NCBI RefSeq assembly: GCF_026625605.1 | Contig: NZ_CP113054.1 | Location: 2,232,001 to 2,296,000, forward strand | Reading direction: 5' to 3' | DNA length: 64,000 nt | From: Luteolibacter sp. SL250 | GTDB lineage: Bacteria; Verrucomicrobiota; Verrucomicrobiia; Verrucomicrobiales; Akkermansiaceae | In this document: positions 27,710 through 36,116 of the stretch, one piece after another | Layout: the number at the start of each line of letters is the position of its first letter | Numbering within the stretch: the stretch's first letter is position 1 | Program-made: the position numbers and the translations under genes | Notes under the pieces: model-generated | What the model was told of the DNA's origin: nothing | Seen by the model: only the letters and a program-made list of their open reading frames with translations | The model's database searches: none

Positions 27710-28592
27710 GCTTGGTGGTGGTTTTCTTCGCGTGGGCCTTCTTTGCCGGAGTCTTCTTCGCGGTCCTCGTGGTCGCTTTTTTCGCGCCGCCGGTTTTCGA
27801 CTTCACGCTGCGTTCCAGGTAGTCCGCCAGGTTCAGCACCTTTCCATCTTCCTCCTCCTCGTCGTCCTCGCCGCCGTCCTTCACATCATCGACGGATTTG
27901 CCGGAGCTGATCTTGTTCTCGATGAAGTCCATCAGCGCCTCCCGGTATTCGTCGTGGTAGGAGTCCGGCTTCCACTTTCCGCTCATTTCGCCGATGAGCT
28001 TTTCAGCCAATTCCATCTCCCGCTTCGCGGGCTGGTACTCCTTCGCGCCGGAGGACGGGAGATCCAGCTTCGAGGCCGCCTTGATCTCCTGGGGAAAGCG
28101 CAGCAGCATGAGGATGAGCGCGTCCTCCCGGACGAACATGGCGGAAAGATACTCGCGGGTGCGGATGACCACGCGGGAGATGCCCGCCTTGCCGGACTTC
28201 CGGAGCGCCTCGCGCAGGAGGGCGTATGCCTTCCGCCCGCGCTTCTCCGGCTCCAGGTAGTAGGGCTTGTCGAACAACAGGGGATCGATGTCCTTCAGTG
28301 GCACGAAGTCGGTGATCTCGATGGTCTTCGTCAGTTTCGGCTGCACGGCCTCCAGGTCCTCGTCCGTCAGCAGGATGAACTTTCCGTCGTCATGTTCATA
28401 GCCGCGCACCATGCGGTCCCACGGCACCTCCTCGCCGGAGTCCGCGTTCACCCGTTCATAGCGGATGCGGGCGTGGTTCTTGCTGTCCACCATGTGGAGC
28501 TGGATGTCCGGCCGGACCTCCGCGGTGGAGAGTCCGACGGGGATGTTCACCAGACCGAATGCGATGGAGCCTTTCCAGATTGAACGGGCCAT
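27666..28592 (-). CDS. ku: Ku DNA end-binding protein
   Basis: A 308-residue protein. The Ku core (about residues 1-255) opens RSIWKGSIAFGLVNIPVGL and contains FVPLKDIDPLLFDKPYYLEP, RTREYLSAMFVREDALIL and YREALMDFIENKI. The C-terminus is a lysine/alanine-rich tail of about 50 residues (AKKTPAKKAHAKKTTTKHAK and so on), resembling histone-H1-like tails that help bacterial Ku bind and thread on DNA; this is longer than in the shortest Ku homologues. It is the first gene of a two-gene end-joining operon with ligD, overlapping it by 44 bases. Confidence 0.96.
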   Translation of the reverse strand: MARSIWKGSIAFGLVNIPVGLSTAEVRPDIQLHMVDSKNHARIRYERVNADSGEEVPWDRMVRGYEHDDGKFILLTDEDLEAVQPKLTKTIEITDFVPLKDIDPLLFDKPYYLEPEKRGRKAYALLREALRKSGKAGISRVVIRTREYLSAMFVREDALILMLLRFPQEIKAASKLDLPSSGAKEYQPAKREMELAEKLIGEMSGKWKPDSYHDEYREALMDFIENKISSGKSVDDVKDGGEDDEEEEDGKVLNLADYLERSVKSKTGGAKKATTRTAKKTPAKKAHAKKTTTKHAKKAASKKAKRSA

Positions 28593-28622
28593 GGGTCATT
28601 TTTCGCAATCACCGTGCCACCC

Positions 28623-29507
28623 TCATTCCGGCGGCAACTTGCCCTTGCGGACAGCTCCGGAGGACGGGCGGATGCGCCGCCCACGAAGGCTGGCATGCAC
28701 CTGGGTGAACTCCGCGCCCAGCAAAAGGATGGTGGAGGAATAGTAGACCCACAGCAGGATCAGGACGAGCGATCCCGCCGAGCCATAGCTCGAGGAGGTA
28801 GCCTCCCTGCCGAGGTACCAGCCCAGCGCGAATTTTCCGAGGGAGAACAGGACGGACGTGAATACCGCGCCACCCACCACGTCACGCCAGCCGATCTCCG
28901 CATCGGGCAGGATCTTCAGGATGGCTGCAAACAGCGCGGTGATCACGAAAAAGGAAAGGATGGCGCTCAGGCCGTTCCAGAACAGCGGATGCAGTGGCAG
29001 CACGCGCGCGACCAGATCGCTGGCTCCCTGAAGGAACGCGGACAGCGCCAGGGAGGTGAGGAGGAGAAAGCCGATGCCCAGCACCATGGAGAACGAGAGG
29101 AAGCGGTCCTTCAGGACGCTTTTCACGCCGCGCCCCGGCTTCGGCGAGATGCCCCACACCGTGTTGAGCGCATCCTGGAGCTGGCCGAACACACCTCCCG
29201 CGCCGATGACCAGCAGCACCAGCCCGGTGAGGGTGGCAAGAAGATTGTCCGCGGGCTTCCGCGTATTCGCCAACATCTCCTGGACCGTGGCCGCGGCCGT
29301 TTCCCCCATGCTGGATTTCAACTGATCATCCAACACGCCGTTCGCCGCATCGTCACCGAAGAAGATCCCGGCGATCGATACGGCGATGAGCAGCAGTGGT
29401 GCCAGGGAGAAGATGGAATAGTAGGCCAGCGCGGCGCTCAGCCTGGGTACATGATCGTCAAAGAACTCCTCGCCCGTCCGGCGCAGGGTGATCCAGAGTT
29501 CCTTCAT
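28623..29507 (-). CDS. YihY/BrkB-family membrane protein
   Basis: A 294-residue inner-membrane protein with six hydrophobic segments. It has the YihY signature near the N-terminus (DDHVPRLSAALAYYSIFSLA), then GLVLLVIGAGGVFGQLQDAL, NTVWGISPKP and GSAGSLVLILLWVYYSSTI toward the C-terminus. Once annotated as RNase BN, the family is now regarded as membrane transporters or virulence-linked proteins of unknown function. It lies 30 bases upstream of the Ku gene on the same strand, so it may be cotranscribed with the NHEJ genes. Confidence 0.9.
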   Translation of the reverse strand: MKELWITLRRTGEEFFDDHVPRLSAALAYYSIFSLAPLLLIAVSIAGIFFGDDAANGVLDDQLKSSMGETAAATVQEMLANTRKPADNLLATLTGLVLLVIGAGGVFGQLQDALNTVWGISPKPGRGVKSVLKDRFLSFSMVLGIGFLLLTSLALSAFLQGASDLVARVLPLHPLFWNGLSAILSFFVITALFAAILKILPDAEIGWRDVVGGAVFTSVLFSLGKFALGWYLGREATSSSYGSAGSLVLILLWVYYSSTILLLGAEFTQVHASLRGRRIRPSSGAVRKGKLPPE

Positions 29508-29526
29508 TCCGGAGGATTGGGGCGAA

Positions 29527-29838
29527 TCAGGCTGCCGGGCTGAGATGGACGCCGCGGAGCCGCTTCAGGAAATCGCACGCGTCCTTCCACCAGTCGTTGA
29601 AGGCGCTATAGTCGTGGTCCGACACCATCCGTTGGTCGGAGCCGTCATCGAACGAGAAGACGATCTGCCTGGAATTGCTGGTGCAGTAGCAGAACGTCAC
29701 GCTGCGGATGAACTGGCCTTCCTCGACGGTGAGCTGGAGGAAACGGTTGATGATCGGGTTCTTCGAGTAGGTATGGAGTCCGCCCGACGAAATTGCGGCC
29801 CGGCGGCTGCGGGTCGGCTTGGGAGAGGTGGATTTCAT
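29527..29838 (-). CDS. Small hypothetical protein
   Basis: A 103-residue ORF if started at MKSTSPKPTRSRR (29838); longer starts exist at 29856 and 29967 but have poor protein character. I do not recognise it. The basic N-terminus is followed by a compact beta/alpha-looking segment: FLQLTVEEGQFIRSVTFCYC, RQIVFSFDDGSDQRMV and AFNDWWKDACDFLKRLRG. The latter half has the composition of a real folded domain. It ends 19 bases before the YihY start on the same strand. No Shine-Dalgarno sequence is evident. Confidence 0.55.
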   Translation of the reverse strand: MKSTSPKPTRSRRAAISSGGLHTYSKNPIINRFLQLTVEEGQFIRSVTFCYCTSNSRQIVFSFDDGSDQRMVSDHDYSAFNDWWKDACDFLKRLRGVHLSPAA

Positions 29839-29985
29839 TGGCGTTGAGGCGATCATGTCCGCGCGGCAGTCGCTCGTGGCGTGCCATGTTGGGAACTCAG
29901 CATTGGTGAGGAAAACGTCGCGACAGTGGTGCTGGTGGATGTGCAAATTGCGACTGCCGTCGTGCAATACGATCCGGCCCGGTAA

Positions 29986-30879
29986 TCACCCATTGATGAT
30001 CTCACCACCGTTCGGGTGCATGACCTGGCCGGTCATGTAGGAGGAATCCGCCGCAGCCAGGAAGAGGAAACATTCCGCGCACTCCCACGGTTGGCCGACA
30101 CGGCCGAGGGGGGTGTCGGAGCCGAAGGTGGCGACCTCATCCTCCGGAAAAGTGGCGGGGATGAGGGGAGTCCAAATGGGGCCGGGCGCGACTGCATTCA
30201 CGCGGATCTGTTCCGGTGCGAGTTGCTGGGCGAGGGAGCGGGTGAAGGAAACGATGGCCCCCTTTGTGGCGGAGTAGTCCACCAGTCCCGGACTGCCGCG
30301 GTAGGCGGTGACGGAGGTGGTGTTGATGATGCACGCGCCGGGTGACTGCCGGAGATGGGGAAGAGCCGCCTTTGTCAGGAAGAACATGGAGAAGACATTC
30401 GTGCGGAAGGTGTCTGTGAGATCCTGTTCCGTGATGTCCATGATGGATTTCCTCGGGTGCTGCTCGGCGGCATTGTTGATGAGGATGTCCAGCTTCCCGA
30501 AAAGGGAAATCGTTTCTTCGATGGTGGAGACGCAATTGCCCTCCACGCCGATGTCGGTGGCCAGCACTTCGCAGCGGCGGCCCATGGTGCGGATCTCCAT
30601 GGCGGTGTCATTCGCGTCGTCATCCTCCTCAAGATAGACGATCATGATGTCCGCGCCCTCCCGCGCGAAGGTGAGGGCGGTGGCCCTGCCGATCCCGGAG
30701 TCCCCGCCCGTGATCAGGGCCACCCTGCCAGCCAACCGTCCGCTTCCTTCCGCACCCGGCTGGAGGGACACGGGTTGCGGTGTCATCGGCCTTTGTTCAC
30801 CCGGTTGGAGATCCTGGTGCTGTGGCGGTAGCTGGGCCTCTCCGGTGGAGGCTCCCTGGTCCTTGGATTTGTTCGGCAT
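29986..30879 (-). CDS. Short-chain dehydrogenase/reductase (YhdG/GsiB-neighbour type)
   Basis: A 297-residue SDR started at MPNKSKDQGASTGEAQLPPQ (30879). The first 45 residues are a Pro/Gln-rich extension common in glucose-1-dehydrogenase-like stress SDRs. Rossmann motif ALITGGDSGIGRATALTFAR, then DILINNAAEQHPRKSI, catalytic Ser in INTTSVTAYRGSPG and YxxxK in DYSATKGAIVSFTRSL, and the end SSYMTGQVMHPNGGEI. The NAD(P)-binding signature and extension match general stress protein 39-type oxidoreductases; the substrate is unknown. The PEP-CTERM gene ends 35 bases upstream on the same strand. Confidence 0.92.
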   Translation of the reverse strand: MPNKSKDQGASTGEAQLPPQHQDLQPGEQRPMTPQPVSLQPGAEGSGRLAGRVALITGGDSGIGRATALTFAREGADIMIVYLEEDDDANDTAMEIRTMGRRCEVLATDIGVEGNCVSTIEETISLFGKLDILINNAAEQHPRKSIMDITEQDLTDTFRTNVFSMFFLTKAALPHLRQSPGACIINTTSVTAYRGSPGLVDYSATKGAIVSFTRSLAQQLAPEQIRVNAVAPGPIWTPLIPATFPEDEVATFGSDTPLGRVGQPWECAECFLFLAAADSSYMTGQVMHPNGGEIING

Positions 30880-30914
30880 GGCACCCCTTTTCGCAGGCGA
30901 TGTGCCAGCGGGGA

Positions 30915-31733
30915 TCAACGCCTGCGGCGGACCAGCGGGATGACCCCGAGTGCCAGCAGCGCGGCGGATGCGGGTTCCGGGATGGCCACCAGGGACATGT
31001 TGTCGAAGTAAAGGGTGCCAACAGTGCCGGATCCCGTTGCGGCGAGCACCGTGAGGTTCGAATTGCTGAAACTGGTGGTATTGAGGAATCCACCGATTGA
31101 TCCGCTGTTTGACCAAACCCCTGCCTGGGAAGCCGCCACCGACATGCTGGATGCACCGTTGATGTAAGTGACGACCACATTGACGTAGGCATCGTCGGTG
31201 TCGTTGTCGTCCAGAGTTGCGGAGTACTCGCCGAAATCATGAAGGTCCACACGATTTGCCGCGGCGGTTGTGGCGTTGTCACCACGGGCGGCGAACAGGA
31301 TGAGCCGGTTCGAGCTGTTCAGTCCGAGCCCGATGGTGATGCCCTGCGCGGTGGTGGTGGTGTTGCGGAACAGGATGCGCGGAATGGCGGCGTTGTTCGC
31401 GGTTGCACTCATGCTGGTTATCGCCATGTCAAAGGAGAAGATGAGTGTCTCCTGTCCTACGGTGGTGGTGTTGAAAGTGGGGACTCCGGCGGTGCTCATC
31501 ACCAGTTGCGCGGCCACGTTGCCAGTGGTGGAGGTGTCCACCACCTGGATCGCGCGGGATCCTCCGGGGCCGCTGGTTCCCATGGTGGCAAGAGCCGCAC
31601 CGCCACCATTCAGCGCAAAGGTAGGGGTGGGATCGGTTGTGAAATCGGAGTTGAAAATGACCACCGCGTGAGCCCCGGCGGAAAGGGCGAGCATCAACAG
31701 GGCATGGGTCGCAAGCGAGGATCTCAATGACAT
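30915..31733 (-). CDS. PEP-CTERM sorting-domain protein
   Basis: A 272-residue secreted protein started at MSLRSSLATHALLMLALSAG (31733). The upstream in-frame ATG at 31757 lies within an 18-base tandem repeat and is less likely. The mature protein begins VVIFNSDFTTDPTPTFALNG and is a Ser/Thr/Asn-rich beta-sandwich of a type frequent in this phylum. It ends VAIPEPASAALLALGVIPLV then RRRR, a complete PEP-CTERM signal. It is the third such protein in the window. No exosortase or EPS genes lie nearby. Confidence 0.85.
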   Translation of the reverse strand: MSLRSSLATHALLMLALSAGAHAVVIFNSDFTTDPTPTFALNGGGAALATMGTSGPGGSRAIQVVDTSTTGNVAAQLVMSTAGVPTFNTTTVGQETLIFSFDMAITSMSATANNAAIPRILFRNTTTTAQGITIGLGLNSSNRLILFAARGDNATTAAANRVDLHDFGEYSATLDDNDTDDAYVNVVVTYINGASSMSVAASQAGVWSNSGSIGGFLNTTSFSNSNLTVLAATGSGTVGTLYFDNMSLVAIPEPASAALLALGVIPLVRRRR

Positions 31734-31737
31734 TTCA

Positions 31738-31773
31738 AAGGGGGCTGGGTTTCCCAAGGGGGCTGGGTTTCCC
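31738..31773. repeat. Tandem 18-bp repeat in the leader of a PEP-CTERM gene
   Basis: Two perfect copies of AAGGGGGCTGGGTTTCCC head to tail, immediately upstream of the minus-strand start at 31733, that is, across the likely ribosome-binding region. Read on the minus strand the copies place GGGAAACCC segments before the ATG, followed upstream by GTCGGGAAACCCAG. Confidence 0.8.
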
Positions 31774-31844
31774 GACCCACTAACCGGACTTCGCGGAAAT
31801 GTCGATGTGATTCTGGCAAACCACGGGTTTTCCGTGGCGGCGGA

Positions 31845-33218
31845 TCACGCCAGGTCCGTCAGCGCGCTGTCCGCGTCGCCGAACTGCTGGGTTTTCATGC
31901 CCATGCGCTCCATCACCGCCATGTGCAGGCGGCAGAGCTTGCGGTTCTCATCCTTGCTGTAGTCCAGCATGCGTCCGCCGCGGATGGTGCCGCCGCCGCC
32001 ACCGGCCATCAGCACGGGGAGCTGGCGGGAGTCGTGTGCGTTGCCGTCCCACAGGCTGGAGCAGAAAAGAATCATGCTGTTGTCCAGCAGGGAGCGTTCG
32101 CCTTCGTTGGTGGCCGCCATCTTCTGCAGGGTTCCGCAGAGCAGCTCCATGTGGTACTCGTTCACGCGCTGGTACATGTCCAGGCGCTCCGGGTTTCCCG
32201 CATGGTGGGAGAGTTCGTGCTGGCCGCCCTTGATGTTGCCCAGAAAGCCGAAGTTCATCTGGGACAGGTCGTTGTTCAGCATCATGGTTGCGATGCGGGT
32301 GCGGTCCATCTGGAAGGCCAGCACCATGATGTCCAGTTGGAGCTGGAGGTGCTCCCGGACATCCACGGGGATGCCCGCGGCGGGGCGTGGGAAGGTGGGG
32401 GCCTTCACGCTGGGCTGCCAGCCCGCGCCGTTCGTCTCGATCTTGCTCGCCAGGTCCGCGCGCTCGATCCGTTGCTCGATCTCGCGGACGGAGGTGAAAT
32501 ACTCATCCAGCTTCTGGGCGTCGCGGCGGCTCACCTTGGCGCGCAGCGCGTTGGCGTCGGAGAGGACGGTGTCCAGCACGCCCTTGTCGCGCTTGCGCTG
32601 GCTGCCGTCGTCGAAAAGCTGGTCGAACGCCTGTTGGGGGAAGATTTCCTTCGGGGCAGGGGTGGTGGGGCTGCTCCAGGAGATGTAGGCGGAGTAGATG
32701 GAGGTGAAGCCACTGTCGGTTCCGTAGTTCGGCCCCTCCGTGCCGAGCACGATGCTGGGCATGGGGGTCCGGCTTCCCAGTTCCAGGGCCATGAGCTGGT
32801 CCATGGTGGTGCCCACCTGCACGTCCGTGGTCGTCTGCTTCACGGTCAGGCCGGAAAGGACGTTCATCTTCGGGTAGTGGCCGCCGGGGCCGGCGACGGT
32901 GGTGGGGTTCCAGAGCCCCTTGAAAACCAGAAGCTTGTCCTTCACCGCTTCCAGCGGGCTGAGGGTCTTCATCAACTCCAGCCCGTTCGGGCCGTTGGTC
33001 GCGCCCCAGTGGTGGGGGTTCACGCCATTTCCCATGAAGACGGCGGCGAAGCGGCGTGGCGCGCCTTTCGCCGCAGGGACGGCTGCCCCGGCCTGTCCGG
33101 CGACGGTGCTGCCCCATGCGTTCATCGACTCCAGCCACGGCAGCCCGAGCGCGACACCTGCTCCACGGAGGAAATGTCGGCGGGAGATGCTGTGTCGGCG
33201 TTCGCTGGGAAGATTCAT
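31845..33218 (-). CDS. DUF1552 protein, Tat-exported
   Basis: A 457-residue protein with a twin-arginine signal (SRRHFLRGAGVALGLPWLES). The remainder is a DUF1552 domain: FAAVFMGNGVNPHHWG, LLVFKGLWNPTTVAGPGGHY, YISWSSPTTPAPKEIFPQQA, SVREIEQRIERADLA, MDRTRIATMMLNNDLSQMN and LDNSMILFCSSLWDGNAHDS. The last is similar to alkaline-phosphatase-like/sulfatase active-site neighbourhoods. DUF1552 proteins normally sit directly beside a DUF1592/DUF1588 cytochrome gene; here the nearest such gene is at 41825 on the opposite strand. Function unknown. Confidence 0.92.
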   Translation of the reverse strand: MNLPSERRHSISRRHFLRGAGVALGLPWLESMNAWGSTVAGQAGAAVPAAKGAPRRFAAVFMGNGVNPHHWGATNGPNGLELMKTLSPLEAVKDKLLVFKGLWNPTTVAGPGGHYPKMNVLSGLTVKQTTTDVQVGTTMDQLMALELGSRTPMPSIVLGTEGPNYGTDSGFTSIYSAYISWSSPTTPAPKEIFPQQAFDQLFDDGSQRKRDKGVLDTVLSDANALRAKVSRRDAQKLDEYFTSVREIEQRIERADLASKIETNGAGWQPSVKAPTFPRPAAGIPVDVREHLQLQLDIMVLAFQMDRTRIATMMLNNDLSQMNFGFLGNIKGGQHELSHHAGNPERLDMYQRVNEYHMELLCGTLQKMAATNEGERSLLDNSMILFCSSLWDGNAHDSRQLPVLMAGGGGGTIRGGRMLDYSKDENRKLCRLHMAVMERMGMKTQQFGDADSALTDLA

Positions 33219-33309
33219 CGGCGCGGGATGCTACGGCCAGCAAGGCCCGGTGCTTTCAAAAGAACAAGGCGCATTTTCAATCCCGGGCTGCCCTGATAAG
33301 GGACATTCC

Positions 33310-33753
33310 ATGACCACGCACCGTCCATTCCTCCCGTCCGATCTCGACGCCTGCACGGACCTCTTTGTCGCCACCTTCGCGCAGCCGCCGTGGAGCGAGA
33401 CATGGGGGCGGGACGTCGCGCTCGCCCGGCTGGCGCAGTTGGCCGGGACGCCCGGATTTTACGGAGTGGTGGCCGAAGGGGAGAAGGGACCTGTCGGCTT
33501 CGTGATGGGAATCTCCCAGCCATGGCCCGGCGGGAACCACTACTACCTGCAGGAGGCCTGTGTCGATCACCGGTTCCAGCGGCAGGGCGTGGGCACCGCG
33601 CTCATGGCTTGGCTTTCCGCACGTGTGGAGGAACAGGGAAACCGGCGCATCTATCTGCTCACTGCCCGCGATGATGTGGCGGAGGCATTTTATTCGAAGA
33701 TCGGCTTCTACACGAGTCCGCGGATGATCCTGATGGCGCGGCGGTTCGAATAG
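33310..33753 (+). CDS. GNAT-family N-acetyltransferase
   Basis: A 147-residue protein of usual GNAT length, started at MTTHRPFLPSDLDACTDLFV (33310); the frame stays open upstream across the divergent gene but without coding character. The acetyl-CoA-binding motif A is visible: YYLQEACVDHRFQRQGVGTA (the core RQGVGTA), followed by LMAWLSARVEEQGNRRIYLL and AFYSKIGFYTSPRMI. The acceptor substrate is unknown. It is divergent from the DUF1552 gene and ends just before a REP-like repeat. Confidence 0.88.
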   Translation: MTTHRPFLPSDLDACTDLFVATFAQPPWSETWGRDVALARLAQLAGTPGFYGVVAEGEKGPVGFVMGISQPWPGGNHYYLQEACVDHRFQRQGVGTALMAWLSARVEEQGNRRIYLLTARDDVAEAFYSKIGFYTSPRMILMARRFE

Positions 33754-33763
33754 CACTCAAAAT

Positions 33764-33796
33764 GGTAGGGTCGGACCGGCCCCGGTCCGCCGTGGC
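33764..33796 (+). repeat. REP-like element, GTAGGG-CGGACCGG family (copy 2)
   Basis: A GGTAGGGTCGGACCGGCCCC core with a GTAG foot and a GGACCGG/CCGGTCC hairpin. It is near-identical (one difference over 32 bases) to the inverted copy at 17263-17294, 16 kb away, with further similarity into the following GTGGCT...GCGGAAAGG. Confidence 0.7.
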
Positions 33797-33861
33797 TGTC
33801 GGCGGAAAGGCCATGGATTCTCTCCGCCCTTCCGGGTTTCATGGTCGGCTGCGCCGCATCC

Positions 33862-35061
33862 TCATTCCCACTGGCCGAAGGGATTCTCCTTTTCCGCCAG
33901 TGGCATCTCCACCCTCGCGCCGCCGCGGACGTGGGAGGCCATCACGGCGGAGATCATGGCCACGGTCATCGCGCCGGAGGCGGCGGAGCAGAGTGGCTGG
34001 CGGTCCGCGTCCCGCATGGAGGCGATGAGATCCTCCGCCGCGGCGAAATGTCCGCCGACTTTCCGGCCCAGCTTTTCGATGGGTTCGGGCACGCCGATGC
34101 CGCCGGTACTGATGGGTACCCAAGCCCGCGGTTCCTTTGACATCACCACCGGGTTGCCTTCCATGATGTGGGCCAGCGGCTCGACATCGATCCGCAGGTC
34201 GATGATCCCCTTCGTGCCGATGAGCTGGAGTCCGAAGGCTCCTTCCTTCGTCCCCGTGTTGGCGATGGAGTCGAAGAACACCGGCACGCCGGACGCCGTC
34301 TCATAGCGGGCGTGGACTTCATTTCCGGCGGACGGGCCGCTGCCTTCCTTGCCCTCCGCCACATCCGCCTTCACCACAGGCTTTCCATCCTGCAGCACGG
34401 TGGCGGTGCAGGACACCGGATCTCCCGTGAAATACACCGCCAGGTCCAGCACGTGGGAACCCAGCACCCACAGGTCCAGCATGCCGCCACGGTGGTCTTC
34501 CTTTCCCCGCGCGCGGATTTCCAGCAGGCGGCCGATCTTTTCTTCCTCCACCAGCGTTTTCACCACCGGCAGGACGGGGTGGAAGCGGTTGCGGTGCGCC
34601 ACGGCGATCTTCACGCCCTTCGCATCCGCCGCTTTGACGATCTCTTCCGCCTCCCGCAAGGTGGGGCAGAAGGGCTTCTCGATGTAGATGCCCTTCGCCC
34701 CGGCGGCTATGGAGGCCATGGTCATGGCATGGTGTTCCGCCATATGCCGCGGAGCCACGGAGACGATGTCCGGTTTCACCTCGGCCAGCATCTCCCGGTA
34801 GTCCTTGAAGCCCTTCACTCCGGGCAGGTTCGCTGCCGCTTTCTGCAATCCTCCCGCATCCGCCACGCCCACGATTTCCACGCCCGGAACCTCCAGCCAC
34901 ATCCTGTCCAGTCCGTGGCCGTAGTCACCCATGCCCGTGTGGCCGATGACGGCGACACGGAGCTTTTCTCCGTCCTTCGCGCCCGCCGCAGCCAGGGCCG
35001 CCGCGGTCATCAACGAAGTCTGCAGGAAAGTCCGGCGTGTGGTGCCTGTGGAATTCATCAT
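33862..35061 (-). CDS. Gfo/Idh/MocA-family oxidoreductase, Tat-exported
   Basis: A 399-residue protein with a twin-arginine signal (TTRRTFLQTSLMTAAALAAA). The NAD(P)-binding domain follows: LRVAVIGHTGMGDYGHGLDR, VEIVGVADAGG, PDIVSVAPRHMAEHHAMTMA and IYIEKPFCPTLREAEEIV (EKP is the family catalytic Lys motif), then AVAHRNRFHPVLP. The C-terminal alpha/beta domain includes GMLDLWVLGSHVLDLAVYFT. Exported members of this family in PVC bacteria are common and thought to act on sugars or cyclitols in the periplasm with tightly bound cofactor. The substrate is unknown. Confidence 0.9.
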   Translation of the reverse strand: MMNSTGTTRRTFLQTSLMTAAALAAAGAKDGEKLRVAVIGHTGMGDYGHGLDRMWLEVPGVEIVGVADAGGLQKAAANLPGVKGFKDYREMLAEVKPDIVSVAPRHMAEHHAMTMASIAAGAKGIYIEKPFCPTLREAEEIVKAADAKGVKIAVAHRNRFHPVLPVVKTLVEEEKIGRLLEIRARGKEDHRGGMLDLWVLGSHVLDLAVYFTGDPVSCTATVLQDGKPVVKADVAEGKEGSGPSAGNEVHARYETASGVPVFFDSIANTGTKEGAFGLQLIGTKGIIDLRIDVEPLAHIMEGNPVVMSKEPRAWVPISTGGIGVPEPIEKLGRKVGGHFAAAEDLIASMRDADRQPLCSAASGAMTVAMISAVMASHVRGGARVEMPLAEKENPFGQWE

Positions 35062-35239
35062 GACTCATCTAAACGCAGGCGGTCCGCCATTCCATACGCA
35101 AAGATGCATGATCTGATTGTCTCGACACCCGGATGGGATGCATGGCATATCCAGCGGGAGTGGACCATCGGTCCGCGGCCCCCATATTTTCTTCTAACAA
35201 ATCCGGCGCACGCACGTTGGAGATACACCACCAGGAAAC

Positions 35240-36079
35240 ATGAAAGCATCCCCACTGAAAGCATACCTCTGGCGTTCCGCCGCCATCGCAGCAGCCCTCC
35301 AGACCGGAAATCTGATGGCGCAGGAGGACGGCGGCGCGCCGGCGAAGCCGAAAGCCCCGCCATCCCTCAGCGCGGAGGAGAAGCAGGCGTCCCTGGAGAT
35401 CCTCCCGCTGCCGGGTGAGATCCTCTCGGTGCTGAAGACCGCGAAAGCGGCCGACTGGGCCGCCGCGGCGGAAGACGCCCGCAAGTCGTCCGAGCTTGCA
35501 GGATCGAAGGACAGCCGCCTCGCCGCCATCGGCCTCGGTGTCCGCGTGGCGGACGCTTTCCTCGCCATCCAGGCGGAGGACACGAAGCTGCTGGATGTGG
35601 CTTCCATCGAGATCTTCCAAGCCGCCGCGAAACTGGGTGCCTCCGAGGAAGTCCTGGCCCACGCCGCCGACATCAAGGCGAAAGCCGCCGGAGGAAAGTG
35701 GAAGGAACTCACCGGGCCGCTGGACCTGACCTACCAGGACGCTCTCAAGACAATGGAGGAGCTGGGCGACACGGACTCCGCTTCCGTGGCGCTTATCGCT
35801 GGCTGGATCCGCGGTGTGGAGATCTTCGCCGGACAACTGTCGAAGTCCTACTCCCCGGAAGCCGGAAAGGCGCTCCGCCAGATCTCCCTGCTGGACACGC
35901 TGGAGGCGAAGTTCAACGCACTGCCGCAGGCAACGCGCGACACGGCGGAGATCGCCTCGCTGGGCAAGGGGCTCGCCGCGCTGAAGCCGCTCGTTTCCGT
36001 GGCGGAGAACGCGACCGTTTCCGAGGAATCGACCAAGAAGATCGCCGAAATCGCCAAAGGCGCGCTGCCGGACAAGTGA
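35240..36079 (+). CDS. Exported helical protein of unknown function
   Basis: A 279-residue protein I do not recognise. A signal peptide (SPLKAYLWRSAAIAAALQTG) ends near LMAQ, followed by a Pro/Lys-rich linker (GGAPAKPKAPPSLSAEEKQA). The rest is almost wholly alpha-helical and Ala/Lys/Glu-rich, with an internal pattern of helical hairpins (ILSVLKTAKAADWAAAAEDA, GLGVRVADAFLAIQAEDTKL, GWIRGVEIFAGQLSKSYS). It is 37 bases ahead of another small secreted protein and probably in one unit with it, ended by a terminator. Plausible roles include a periplasmic scaffold, but none is supported by sequence. Confidence 0.75.
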   Translation: MKASPLKAYLWRSAAIAAALQTGNLMAQEDGGAPAKPKAPPSLSAEEKQASLEILPLPGEILSVLKTAKAADWAAAAEDARKSSELAGSKDSRLAAIGLGVRVADAFLAIQAEDTKLLDVASIEIFQAAAKLGASEEVLAHAADIKAKAAGGKWKELTGPLDLTYQDALKTMEELGDTDSASVALIAGWIRGVEIFAGQLSKSYSPEAGKALRQISLLDTLEAKFNALPQATRDTAEIASLGKGLAALKPLVSVAENATVSEESTKKIAEIAKGALPDK

Positions 36080-36116
36080 ACCACCCCGCACCAGAACCAC
36101 TTTCCCAACCGACTCC

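Noticed and set aside
31923..33296. A 457-codon plus-strand frame over DUF1552
   Set aside because: Antisense of a Tat-signal DUF1552 protein; no domain of its own.
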